Of a stretch of 64,000 nucleotides of DNA, positions 47,043-56,316 are shown in pieces (positions within the stretch are counted from its first letter, which is position 1; each line of letters opens with the position of its first letter). The position numbers and the translations under genes were made by a program. The notes under the pieces were generated by a model, which did no database searches, had not been told where the DNA came from, and worked only from the letters and a program-made list of their open reading frames with translations. The stretch covers positions 400,755-464,754 of the forward strand of contig NZ_WHPF01000003.1 in NCBI RefSeq assembly GCF_013106755.1, in the 5' to 3' direction. This stretch comes from Limnovirga soli (GTDB lineage Bacteria; Bacteroidota; Bacteroidia; Chitinophagales; Chitinophagaceae).

Positions 47043-48824
47043 TTATTGTTTTTTGTACCAGTCAGCCATATAACTTTCGAATACACTTAAGGGCATTGCT
47101 CCACCTGAAAGTATAGCATCGTGAAAGTCCTTAATGTTAAATTTTGTACCTAAAAGATTTTCATATTTGCTTCTTACTTCTTTTATTTTTAGTTCGCCAA
47201 TCTTGTAAGAAAGAGCTTGTCCGGGGTCAGCCATATACCGTTCTATTTCCGATGTAGCTTCCCTTTCACCAAGTCCAACTTTTTCAACCATATATTTAAT
47301 TGCTTCTTCTCTTGTTATTTTTCCAGTATGTAATGCAACATCAATTACTAATCTTGCAGCTCTAAACAGTTCGGAACTTAATGCTGCTATTTTTTCATAC
47401 GGGTTTTTATATAATCCTAACTCGTCTCCTAATGATTCGGCATATAAACCCCATCCCTCAGCAAATACGGGGTACTGGGCATACCGCCTTATTTTCGGCA
47501 AGGCATTATTCTCCTGTTGTAATGATAGTTGGAAGTGATGTCCCGGTATTGCTTCATGTGCAAAAAGGCTTTCCATACCTTGTGCATTATATGTTAAAGG
47601 GTCTAATATCCTGGCATTAAAATAACCCGGTCTGCTTCCATCTTCTGTTCCAGTTTGATAATTTGAAGCTGTTGAGGCAGCTTTAAATTTTTCAATTGCC
47701 CTAACTTCAAATGTTGTTTTAGGCACAATGTTGAAAAGCTTTTTAAGCTTAGGTTCAATTCTTGGTAATATGTTCCTAAAACTGTCTAACACTTGCTTTT
47801 CTGTTGTAAATGGAAGAAACTGCTTATCGGTTTTAAGAAAATCAAACAAATCACTTCTGCTACCAGTAAAGCCAATGTTTGCCTTTATAGAATCTATTTC
47901 TCTTGTAATTCTGGCAACTTCCTTTAAACCAATTTTATAAATTTCCTCTGGTGCTTTATTTGTCGTAGTGTAAAACTTAACTAAGAATTTGTAAATCTCA
48001 GACCCATTCGGCAGGTCGTTATATCCCGATGTATTTCTTGCTTTAGCTAAGTAAATATTCTTTAAATAGTCGGCAAGTTTTTTATATGTAGGTATTACTT
48101 TAGTGGTAATAGTATTTTGATATGCTAATTTAATTGCGGCTTTTTCAGCCTCCGAAAAAGATGAAGGCATATTTTTAACTGGTCCATAAAAAATATTCTT
48201 CGAAGTGTCGCTTACAGTTTGTGCTTCTAATTGTGGTATCATCTTTACAACAAGAGCTTTAGGTAAAACCATTCCGCAAGAAATACCTCTATTAAAATTA
48301 GCAATAGCAGTGTCAGCCCAAAATGTAAAGGCGTCTAAACGTTTTAACCAGTTATAGTAGTCAGTTACTGTTTTAAAAGGTTGTATGCCAATGCCTGAAC
48401 CAAAAGAGGGAAGTGTAGTTGGCATACTTCCCACACCTTGATTAAAGGGCATCAATTCCAAATGAAACTGCTCTCTTTCTAATGCCATTTCTATCTGAAA
48501 ATTAATAATGTCCAAAGTAACTTTATCCGATGAACTTAAATTTGACTTTTTAAAAGAGGCTAACTGTTTCTTAAATTTTACATTGTAATTATGAACATCT
48601 TTAAGATAGGCAGCAGAAATAGTATTGGGTAAAATATCGTTAAAGCGATTATCTCCTTTTTGTGTAGCAGCCAAAGGTCTTAATTCCAAACCCGCTTCGT
48701 AGTAATCGTTCACAATTTTATTAAAGGCCAAATTGATATTTGTATTCTGGGCAAAAGCAGCAAAAGAGCATAATGTAAAAATGATAAAGAATCCTGTCCT
48801 AGTAGTGAAGTTTGAAAAAATCAT
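47043..48824 (-). CDS. DUF885 putative metallopeptidase, secreted
   Basis: A 593-aa protein with a signal peptide (FIIFTLCSFAAFAQN) and the DUF885 domain over nearly its full length. The motif MESLFAHEAIPGHHFQLSLQ carries the H-E-x-x-x-H-H signature of this group, with further conserved blocks GSEIYKFLVKFYTT, FNARILDP and FAEGWGLYAESLGDELG. These are predicted zinc peptidases of the cell envelope. The upstream CPBP gene is 117 bp away on the same strand. Confidence 0.9.
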   Translation of the reverse strand: MIFSNFTTRTGFFIIFTLCSFAAFAQNTNINLAFNKIVNDYYEAGLELRPLAATQKGDNRFNDILPNTISAAYLKDVHNYNVKFKKQLASFKKSNLSSSDKVTLDIINFQIEMALEREQFHLELMPFNQGVGSMPTTLPSFGSGIGIQPFKTVTDYYNWLKRLDAFTFWADTAIANFNRGISCGMVLPKALVVKMIPQLEAQTVSDTSKNIFYGPVKNMPSSFSEAEKAAIKLAYQNTITTKVIPTYKKLADYLKNIYLAKARNTSGYNDLPNGSEIYKFLVKFYTTTNKAPEEIYKIGLKEVARITREIDSIKANIGFTGSRSDLFDFLKTDKQFLPFTTEKQVLDSFRNILPRIEPKLKKLFNIVPKTTFEVRAIEKFKAASTASNYQTGTEDGSRPGYFNARILDPLTYNAQGMESLFAHEAIPGHHFQLSLQQENNALPKIRRYAQYPVFAEGWGLYAESLGDELGLYKNPYEKIAALSSELFRAARLVIDVALHTGKITREEAIKYMVEKVGLGEREATSEIERYMADPGQALSYKIGELKIKEVRSKYENLLGTKFNIKDFHDAILSGGAMPLSVFESYMADWYKKQ

Positions 48825-48941
48825 AACAGCTATGAGTTTTAGAGTTAAAGTTACGTACCACGAAAAAAGCTTGGCATTGTTGGGGAATTAGCATTCCATC
48901 AGCCCATTACAGAAGTTGGTGATTGCAATGTCCTGTCCTAC

Positions 48942-49823
48942 TTAATGTCTATTATCAATTTCGTTTGGGATACTAATTAGTTGAGAACGTTTGCTCCAAA
49001 AATAAATTGCAAAGCACAAGCATACTATAGGTATTACAATTCCAAATTCATCAATAAAGTATTTTGTATTTCCAGTATCCTTAGTAAGTGGAGTAAATAT
49101 TGATTGGATAAATAAATTATGGCTTGCATGAAGTATAACACCTGTCCACAAACTATTTGATTTTAAACGAAACCAGGTAAACACAAAACTTATACTTATT
49201 ACCATTACTGTAAAGCAGGTTAAACCATACCAGTAGGGTGTACCTACGTTATAATCTGCAAAAATAAGAATTGGGAAATGCCATACTGCCCATATACCCC
49301 CTGAGATTAGTGATGTTTTTGTATAGTTAAATGTTTTAGAAAGTTCAGGAGCTAAAAAACCACGCCAGCCAATTTCCTCTCCTAAGCCATTAGCTGCGCT
49401 ACCTATTACACCAAATAATCCCATAAAAATAAAATAAAGAGCAATGATAAGTCCAGAAGGTAATTGTGTCAATCCAAATGAATTTGAAACTTGAGTCACA
49501 AATTCTTTGTTGTAAAACCCTCCCCAACCAATTGACCAAATGATAATGTATGCAATGGAAGCATATAATAGGGGAATAAGATAACTCCTCAATTGATATT
49601 TTGCATTACCCCATTGCCATCCAAGTTCAGATAGCTTTCTTCCTAAAATTAAAGAAGTGATTAAAGCAGAAATTCCTGGACACCACATCAACCCGGTAAC
49701 ATACAAACCAAATCCACTTCCAATTTTTCCGGTATAGATAATCAGAAAATAAAATATTGAGCTTAACAAAAATGTTATAAGCAGAAACGTAATTACCGGG
49801 CGACTTGTAAAAATATTTTTCAT
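48942..49823 (-). CDS. CPBP-family intramembrane metalloprotease
   Basis: A 293-aa polytopic membrane protein with about eight helices and the Abi/CPBP motifs: GLGEEIGWRGFLAPEL (E-E-x3-R), GGIWAVWHFPIL (x-H) and VILHASHNLFIQ (H-x3-N). These form the buried metal site of prenyl-protease-like enzymes. Bacteroidota members are linked to envelope stress or peptide processing; no substrate can be named. It follows the attC-like site 2, whose 3' core GTTGTGCGT begins its leader. Confidence 0.9.
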   Translation of the reverse strand: MKNIFTSRPVITFLLITFLLSSIFYFLIIYTGKIGSGFGLYVTGLMWCPGISALITSLILGRKLSELGWQWGNAKYQLRSYLIPLLYASIAYIIIWSIGWGGFYNKEFVTQVSNSFGLTQLPSGLIIALYFIFMGLFGVIGSAANGLGEEIGWRGFLAPELSKTFNYTKTSLISGGIWAVWHFPILIFADYNVGTPYWYGLTCFTVMVISISFVFTWFRLKSNSLWTGVILHASHNLFIQSIFTPLTKDTGNTKYFIDEFGIVIPIVCLCFAIYFWSKRSQLISIPNEIDNRH

Positions 49824-49900
49824 TGTTTAAGCAGTTTTTATTTATTCATTAAAGTTAGTTTCTTGATTTCAGTTTGATGTTCCGATGGCGCCCAAACATG

Positions 49901-50096
49901 ACGCACAACGTTCCTGGGCTTAGCGAAGTTGGGGATTATCCAATTGTCCGCCCGGAACCGATGTTGATTTATAATTAAAATTTGAAGTTGCGTACAAATG
50001 CCCGGTGATGTTGTCTCTGCCCGAACGAATGATGATAATGATATGTTGAAGTTAAGTTTGTCCAGCCCCAAATTTGCTAAACCACCTGTTGTGCGT
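49901..50096. other. attC-like palindromic site 2
   Basis: The clearest copy. ACGCACAAC (49901-49909) and GTTGTGCGT (50088-50096) are exact complements 196 bp apart end to end. Next to them, CTTAGCGAAGTTGGGG (from about 49919) and CCCCAAATTTGCTAAA (from about 50066) pair imperfectly. It spans almost the whole gap between the genes at 50105 and 49823, beginning 8 bp after a stop. A - strand frame over 49838-50071 is a translation of this element. Confidence 0.55.
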
Positions 50097-50104
50097 TCGT
50101 ACGT

Positions 50105-50974
50105 TTATTCAATATGATATTCTTGTTTCAGAAATGCAATCATGTTAGTAGCTTTTTGGTTTATAAAACGCAATCGCGAATCTAAAAGCAGCGAACTGCT
50201 TTTTAGTTGATGAACATTAAAGGCAAGGTCTAACTGAATGTCTTTATCGTAAGACCTTAATGGAGGATTATTAATAGGGCGTATAAATGCAGGACTATTT
50301 TTATCCTGCATAGTTTCTAAAATAAAAGGATCAAACATTCGAGATAAAACTGGATAAATATTGAATCTTTCTTCTCTTTCACGATCCTGGTTAATATAAA
50401 ACCCTTCAATAGTTTTATCATACGATAATATACTGTCGGCAGCTGCTTCATTTCTTATTAATCGTAATGCTCCAGAATTCTTTAACTGTGTAATAGTCCT
50501 GTCTGTAGCAATGAATCTGGCATTTCTTGTTAGAATACGGCCCAAATAATAAAGGTCACTTTCATAGCCCTTTATTTGGTTGTTCTTTAACAATTGCATT
50601 AAAGAATCCATCTTTGTAAAAGATAGATCCCTTGAATTCTTAACTTGCCTGATAGTTGCAGTATCTATTTTCAAATCTTCAATGTATGATTCAATATATT
50701 GTCTTTCCCGATTATGTTCGATCACATGTTCCAATTGATACTCTGCCAAAAATCCACAGAACACCGCCAGGAACAACATTAAAAATTCCCAGAAATAAGC
50801 TTTCCAGTTTTTCTTTCCTTCGTGATGGGCGTGATGATGTACTTCCATATTTTCAGTTTCTTGATTTGTGTTAATAGCCTCCGCAGTAGCAGTGGAGGTA
50901 ATTTCGTCATGAGGATTTTCCGATTGATTGATTGTCGGATTATCTAAATGTTCATCGTCTGAATTGGCTCCCAT
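50105..50974 (-). CDS. Uncharacterised Bacteroidota membrane protein, paralogue B
   Basis: A 289-aa paralogue of 45630-46514: the same acidic start (DDEHLDNPTINQSENPHDEI), His patch VHHHAHHEGKK, membrane helix AYFWEFLMLFLAVFCGFLAE and the block TDRTITQLKNSGALRLIRN. The C-terminal half is more diverged. Their untranslated leaders stay alignable (26 of 33 bases) up to a GCGT sequence, where similarity ends. Function unknown. Confidence 0.75.
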   Translation of the reverse strand: MGANSDDEHLDNPTINQSENPHDEITSTATAEAINTNQETENMEVHHHAHHEGKKNWKAYFWEFLMLFLAVFCGFLAEYQLEHVIEHNRERQYIESYIEDLKIDTATIRQVKNSRDLSFTKMDSLMQLLKNNQIKGYESDLYYLGRILTRNARFIATDRTITQLKNSGALRLIRNEAAADSILSYDKTIEGFYINQDREREERFNIYPVLSRMFDPFILETMQDKNSPAFIRPINNPPLRSYDKDIQLDLAFNVHQLKSSSLLLDSRLRFINQKATNMIAFLKQEYHIE

Positions 50975-51315
50975 TTACTTTAAGTTATTTGAGTGTTCGA
51001 TTGCATTACGCAAAAATCAAAAATAACCGAACTAAATACCCTTTCCAAAAAAATGTGTTATTGATAATTAATGCTTTTATAGTGCGCTTTTATAATTAGA
51101 TTTTGCATCTATTTTTTGTGCCGGGGTTTGTGTCCCCACAAACCTGAAGGAATGGGTTACTTCACCCGTAACTTGTTGCAGGGTCTCCTGGTGTGCGTTG
51201 GATGTTGTTGACCGGATTGCTTTTGCTAAGGCACAAATACAAAGCGATGCAAATGCCTGGTTGCATGATTGTTTAATAAGGCGGAATTGGATACTGTTGG
51301 TCAGGCGACCAACAG
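50975..51315. other. Spacer with promoter, long-repeat copy and palindrome
   Basis: Holds the leader of the gene at 50974, promoter copy P3, a worn long-repeat copy (51155-51280: GTTGCAGGGTCTCCTGG, GTGCGTTGGATGTTGTTG) and CTGTTGGTC-AGGC-GACCAACAG (51294-51315), a perfect 9-bp inverted repeat with a 4-base loop. No gene is seen. Confidence 0.5.
51018..51049 (-). promoter_or_regulatory. Repeat-borne promoter P3
   Basis: On the - strand, TTTG (51049-51046), 20 bp, TATTTTTG (51025-51018), the third copy of the family at 40315 and 44927, 44 bp before the ATG at 50974. Confidence 0.6.
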
Positions 51316-51482
51316 TGGCACAGATAATTACACAAGCGATCAACATCGGGTTCCTGGCTTAAAGATTTTAATTCAAATTCATCACTATAAATATGAACCT
51401 TCCAGCTTTTATGATGCACATCCATCCCTACATAAATATTTTGACCGCTAAAATCTCGTAGTTTGTTTGAAATTGCTTCCAT
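51316..51482 (-). pseudogene. IS110-family transposase, N-terminal fragment
   Basis: The frame (Met at 51482, or 51509) gives FSGQNIYVGMDVHHKSWKV and ends near DVDRLCNYL. The GMDVHKK-like block with its first catalytic Asp is the start of the DEDD domain of IS110 transposases. Only about 50 of an expected 300 or more residues remain. The homology stops where the palindromic repeat at 51294-51315 begins, so the element was cut there. No IS ends are visible. Confidence 0.75.
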
Positions 51483-51592
51483 GATTTTTGGTTTTCTTAA
51501 ATTTACCAATATTCATTCGCGGATTTCAAACATAAAAACTGCGGAGAAGCAAAGACTTGCTTGCATACTTATTTCGAAAGTGGAATTGGATA

Positions 51593-51613
51593 CTGTTGGC
51601 AGGCGACCAACAG
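51593..51613. repeat. CTGTTGG palindrome, third copy
   Basis: CTGTTGG and CCAACAG around CAGGCGA, preceded by GGAATTGGATA as at 51294. It lies 20 bp after the zorD stop; no T-run follows. Confidence 0.5.
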
Positions 51614-51633
51614 TGGCGCATGAAATGCGTTGG

Positions 51634-54600
51634 CTATACTCGTGTCATTCGTTGAGATTCGATTCTGTTAATTTCCTGTATTGTTATGTCGGTTGTATTT
51701 ATAAGGTTTTCCAAATGATTACGATTAAATAATTGAATGTCGTTGGTCTTAGCTAATATTTTTGCTGATGAACTATAGTCATTGTTTGTCACGGTCAATA
51801 AATTGAATTGCTCATTATATTTGTTCTCATAATAATTTTTAGCTGTATAAATTTCCTGTATTGCTTCATTTCCAACCAATGACTTTGACTGTTTAACTTG
51901 AATAAGATAATTCTCTCCATTTTTGAGAACAACAACATCAACACCTTTGTCGTTGGAGTATGGTGTTAAGTAAATTTCAAACCCTTGTTTTTTATAAAGA
52001 GCTGCAATACTTGCTTCAAATAAATTTGGATTCAATCTGTCTATGTCTAGCAAAGACAATGACTTTGATTTAATTTCAGTTTTTGTCCCAAATATGTTAC
52101 CAAATAGTTCGTCAGGTGTAATTTCAGCTTGCTCTGTCGGGAAGAGTGTATTACTCGCTAGTGCTTTTTTATTGTTTAGTAATGTATCAAGAATTTCATC
52201 AAAAGATTTTAATCTATTACCGCTTTCGTCTTGCATTTCTTCTGGAAAAACAGCCATTGGGTAATACACAAAAACATCCTTTTGTTGTCCTATTCTGTAT
52301 GCTCGGTCTGTTGCTTGCTCTTCTTTTGCAGGATTCCAATGTCTTGTATAATGGATGATATGGTTAGCTTTGGTTACGTTCAATCCAACACCAGCTGCAA
52401 TTGGCGACATAATGATTACATTAAATCCTTCTTCGGATTGAAAACGGTCAATTGTTTGCTGTCTGCTTAATTTTGATTTGCCTTCAAGTTGCTTTGTTGT
52501 CGGTGTGTCGCCATTTATGATGCTTGTAAAAATGCCAAAAGTATCGTACACAATTTTTTGCAGCATTTTTTGTGTTTCTCTTCTATCTGCAAATATTATA
52601 GCTTTTTCGCCTTTAGATTTTATATCAGCTAAAATACCAATAGTCGTTTGTAATTTTGAAGAACTAGAAATAAGTTCTTCGCTTGTAAAATTCAAAATCT
52701 GACTTTCCAATAGAAACGGATGGTCTGAAATGTCTCGGACTGCCCAAAGTGATTTTAATTTTTGATTTCTTTTTTCAACGCCATCTAATTCTGAATTATT
52801 GGCCATTTCAATTTCCTGTTTGTAACGGTCTAATTGAGTAGTTGGCATTACTTTTTTAATTCTTGAATTAGCATTATCGTGTTTGTTTGGTAAATCCTTT
52901 GCTACATCACTTTTCAATCTTCTTTTGATAAATACACCAATGTTATTGCGAAGTTGTTCTGTGAGTGCTTTGATGTCTGTACCTTCATCGCTTAATGGTT
53001 TTTGGTATTCTTTTGCAAAATCTTTTGCATTTCCTAAGAGACCTGGAACTGCAAAATCCATCAAACACCAAATATCTACTAATGTATTTTCGACTGGTGT
53101 ACCTGTCATTGCAATTTTGAAATCTGCTTTTAATGCTTTGCTTGCATTGGTTATTAGAGTCCCTGGCGTTTTTATTTTTTGTGCTTCATCAAGGGCGATT
53201 ACCGAAAAATCAACAAGTCCTAAACTAATTTGATATGACCTTACTGTTTCATAATTGGTTAGAATAATTTGTTTTTTTTGAAGTCGCTTCGCATCTTGTT
53301 GGTTTTGGATATGATTGTTTTCCTTGGTTAATGAAACAGAACCATATAGTTTGAGTAATGGCAAATTTTGCGGACTGAAAAACTTCTGATATTCGTTTTC
53401 CCAATTCTCAAGTAAACTTACCGGAGCAACAATTAAATATGGTTTATTTTCACTACAATGTTGACTGTGCCATTCAATAAAATATAGTAATTGCAATGTT
53501 TTACCAAGTCCCATATCATCAGCAAGTAAACCACCTGCAAAATTTTCTTTGAATAAGGACTGCAACCACGAAATACCTTCTTTTTGATGCTGCATTAAAC
53601 TTATACTATTTTCTAAATTAGATATTTCGTAAAAGTTATGTTTTAAATTTTCAGGTAATTCATTGCCTTTGCTAAACTCTGTTAGCTCTGCATTTTCTTT
53701 TATAATAAGTACTTCGTGGTCTGTTTTCTTTTCTTGCTTAACAGGTTTGTTGGGATTTTCAAATTGTTTTTTAGCAGTTTTTATAAATTTCTCTGCATCT
53801 TCAATAGGGATTTCTGTTTCTTCCCATTGAACAGTTTGTTTCTTTTCCTTTACTGCTATTTCCTTTTGTTCTATAAAGTCAGAAAGTCTTTCTGGCGATT
53901 TAAAATAGATTCTTTTTTCTCCGATTACTTTATCCTTAACTACTATGCCTGGAATCCATTGTGATTTGTAAGCGCTTGCAAAAGGATAGAACTTTGGACT
54001 ATACACTCCAATTTCCTTAACTCTGTCGCTATAAAAAACTGTAAAATCAACTTCTTCATCATTAAAAAAAAATTCAGGATGTTCGATTATTTCTTGAATT
54101 GAGTCCCGATCTGAAATTTTTCTTTTACTCTTAATCTTATGTAATTCTGATTTTTGATTTTCTGAAATTACGACTCTTGTCGTCTCTCCATTATTTCCTG
54201 AAATCGGATAAACATCTCTAACAGTTGGTAATCTATCAAAAGTACTGGTAAATCCAACTGGGTTAGAAATATCGACTGTTGGAAATATTTCAAGAAAACC
54301 ATTATTGAATTCAATATCTAGTTTAATTTTCTCAGGAATAAATAATTCTTGATTGCTCAAAAAATGCTCTAATGTTAATCCACTTTCATTGGAAAATGTT
54401 TTTAATTCCGCTAATTTTTTAAGATTAATTACATTACCTTTTTTTTTATCAATTAAATTATTGAACTCTTCAATGGCTTCACAAATTTTGTATTGATTTT
54501 CAGATAATAGATATGGAGTATCATCTACGTAAATAATTATTCCATTTCTTTTTGTGTTTAATCTTGTTCCATTAGGACTAAAATCATAAAACCCGTACTT

Positions 54601-54903
54601 GAATTTAAAATTATTTTGAGAAAGCACTCCATCAGATTCTATAAATATTTCATATGGATAACTATTAGGTAAATCTAAAATCTGTTTGTCAATATCGCTT
54701 AACTTTAAAATTTCTAAACTGTCAACTTCACAGGAATATTCTGTCCAATCAGCCAAACCATTGTCCTGCAATTCGTTTAGAATGGCAAGTTGTGATAAAT
54801 AATTTAATTGAAGTTCTGCCCAATTTGAAACAGGTATTTTATTCCCTAATTGATTTAGGAAATAAAATGAAAAATTGTTATTGCAGTTATATTTTAACAT
54901 CAT
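51634..54903 (-). CDS. zorD: ZorD: SNF2-type helicase with Mrr-like nuclease, Zorya type I
   Basis: The effector of the Zorya anti-phage system, 1089 aa. An N-terminal region of about 430 residues is unassigned. The SNF2 ATPase has LLADDMGLGKTLQLLYFIEW (Walker A, about 460), IALDEAQKIKTPGT (DEAQ, about 570), TGTPVENTLVDIW, and GVGLNVTKANHIIHYTRHWN with ATDRAYRIGQQ. The C-terminus is a restriction-endonuclease fold, FEASIAALYKKQGFEI, then GVDVVVL and YLIQVKQSK (the D...QxK site, about 980-1000). It overlaps zorC by ATGA. It is thought to degrade phage DNA once ZorAB signals. Confidence 0.93.
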   Translation of the reverse strand: MMLKYNCNNNFSFYFLNQLGNKIPVSNWAELQLNYLSQLAILNELQDNGLADWTEYSCEVDSLEILKLSDIDKQILDLPNSYPYEIFIESDGVLSQNNFKFKYGFYDFSPNGTRLNTKRNGIIIYVDDTPYLLSENQYKICEAIEEFNNLIDKKKGNVINLKKLAELKTFSNESGLTLEHFLSNQELFIPEKIKLDIEFNNGFLEIFPTVDISNPVGFTSTFDRLPTVRDVYPISGNNGETTRVVISENQKSELHKIKSKRKISDRDSIQEIIEHPEFFFNDEEVDFTVFYSDRVKEIGVYSPKFYPFASAYKSQWIPGIVVKDKVIGEKRIYFKSPERLSDFIEQKEIAVKEKKQTVQWEETEIPIEDAEKFIKTAKKQFENPNKPVKQEKKTDHEVLIIKENAELTEFSKGNELPENLKHNFYEISNLENSISLMQHQKEGISWLQSLFKENFAGGLLADDMGLGKTLQLLYFIEWHSQHCSENKPYLIVAPVSLLENWENEYQKFFSPQNLPLLKLYGSVSLTKENNHIQNQQDAKRLQKKQIILTNYETVRSYQISLGLVDFSVIALDEAQKIKTPGTLITNASKALKADFKIAMTGTPVENTLVDIWCLMDFAVPGLLGNAKDFAKEYQKPLSDEGTDIKALTEQLRNNIGVFIKRRLKSDVAKDLPNKHDNANSRIKKVMPTTQLDRYKQEIEMANNSELDGVEKRNQKLKSLWAVRDISDHPFLLESQILNFTSEELISSSSKLQTTIGILADIKSKGEKAIIFADRRETQKMLQKIVYDTFGIFTSIINGDTPTTKQLEGKSKLSRQQTIDRFQSEEGFNVIIMSPIAAGVGLNVTKANHIIHYTRHWNPAKEEQATDRAYRIGQQKDVFVYYPMAVFPEEMQDESGNRLKSFDEILDTLLNNKKALASNTLFPTEQAEITPDELFGNIFGTKTEIKSKSLSLLDIDRLNPNLFEASIAALYKKQGFEIYLTPYSNDKGVDVVVLKNGENYLIQVKQSKSLVGNEAIQEIYTAKNYYENKYNEQFNLLTVTNNDYSSSAKILAKTNDIQLFNRNHLENLINTTDITIQEINRIESQRMTRV

Positions 54904-56315
54904 ACGAAGACTTTTTTGTTCATCCAGCTATTGAATCTTGTTTCCCAAATTTGATTGCCATCTCTATGGGTTATTCTACCTTCTTCATTAAAATAGTTGT
55001 AATAATTATCACTATGCACAGCCATTGGCATAGAACCATTTCGTAAATCATCCACACTATTTAATTGATAACTTAAACTTGGTCTGTATGAGCTGTTGAT
55101 TTTGTAAGCGTAGAAGGCGTAGCCTTCGTTGCTAAATTCAATCAACATATAATCTCCTATATAAAGTATAAATGCAGAAACACCACGCCTGCTGGAAACG
55201 GATTCAAACCTTGCATCAACATATTCAGAAATTTTTTCATCTCGTTTAAGTATTGCTTTTGTATGTTGAGGTCCATAAACTTTGAAAGATGATATTTTTG
55301 AAGCATAGCGAAGCCAAAACCTTTTTCGTCTTTCATCATTTATACAAACATTGAAAAATACATTGATAAATTGTTGTGTAATCCATTCGTTTAAAATATT
55401 TCGACCTTGAATTATTTCTCCCTTTTCGGTTTCTGTTGCATTTTCAAAAGCTGCCCAATTTGATATATTACTTGGGTCGCCAATTTGGGTGAATGCAATT
55501 TTCTTTAATCTGTCTTGTAATGTTGCAAATGCTGGTTGGTTTGCTTGAATAATCATTTTACTCACTAATCTTTTACTTGTGATTGAACTATTATTTTTCA
55601 ATAGAACTTCGGACAGATTATCTATTTCAGTTAGAATATTCGCTTTGTTCCTTTCGTAGTAGGTAACAATTACTCTTGAAAAATATGAATAAGAAAACCA
55701 AGATTCTGGCACACATAATATTTTTGTGGCTTCTTGAATTGGTCTGTTAAGTTTGGCTATTGTGTCGCCTAATATCAAGTCGCCATTTTTAGTATTGAAG
55801 TAACGCTTGTTGCTTTTGAATGAGTTTAATGTGTTTCTGTTTCCTGTATAGTTATCTAATTTTTTAGTAATGAATTGTTCCAATTGCTCTAATGACTTTT
55901 GATGGGTAGTTTCCCAATTGCTTAAAAGGCAATCTATCAAGCCCGATAAAAAAGTATCACGCCAATTGTTTTCCATTGCTTCTAAAGCATTTTTGAGTTC
56001 ATTTTCATCGCTTAAAATAGTCTTTAAGTTTCTTTCGGAATAAGTTAAAGAATAGGTTAAAGTTCTTAGTTCTCTGCGTTCAAAAATTCTACTTTCAGCA
56101 CCAATTGAACTTTTAAATTTTCTGAATACTTGTGGAATAAGATTGTTTCCTGAAAATGAAAAGGAATTAGCACCAACTTCTTCAGTAATTTTATGCAGTT
56201 TATCAATTCTGTATTCATTTAAAATACTCAGCGTAATGGGAATAATCTTTTGTGCCGAATTCTTTAAATTAGCCGGTGAAAAATGAAATTGTAATATTTC
56301 TTGAGTGGTAATCAT
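54900..56315 (-). CDS. zorC: ZorC, EH-signature protein of Zorya
   Basis: A 471-aa cytoplasmic protein matching ZorC by position and by its C-terminal part, where INDERRKRFWLRYASKI, then SAFILYIGDYMLIEFSNEG and AYKINSSYRPSL form the EH-signature-like domain. The N-terminal 300 residues are helical. ZorC is needed with ZorD downstream of the ZorAB motor and appears to bind DNA. It starts 1 bp after the zorA stop, so the four genes are tightly coupled. Confidence 0.85.
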   Translation of the reverse strand: MITTQEILQFHFSPANLKNSAQKIIPITLSILNEYRIDKLHKITEEVGANSFSFSGNNLIPQVFRKFKSSIGAESRIFERRELRTLTYSLTYSERNLKTILSDENELKNALEAMENNWRDTFLSGLIDCLLSNWETTHQKSLEQLEQFITKKLDNYTGNRNTLNSFKSNKRYFNTKNGDLILGDTIAKLNRPIQEATKILCVPESWFSYSYFSRVIVTYYERNKANILTEIDNLSEVLLKNNSSITSKRLVSKMIIQANQPAFATLQDRLKKIAFTQIGDPSNISNWAAFENATETEKGEIIQGRNILNEWITQQFINVFFNVCINDERRKRFWLRYASKISSFKVYGPQHTKAILKRDEKISEYVDARFESVSSRRGVSAFILYIGDYMLIEFSNEGYAFYAYKINSSYRPSLSYQLNSVDDLRNGSMPMAVHSDNYYNYFNEEGRITHRDGNQIWETRFNSWMNKKVFV

Positions 56316-56316
56316 T

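Noticed and set aside
49838..50071. Open frame of 77 codons (-)
   Set aside because: Falls entirely in attC-like site 2; the palindrome explains the sequence better than a gene.
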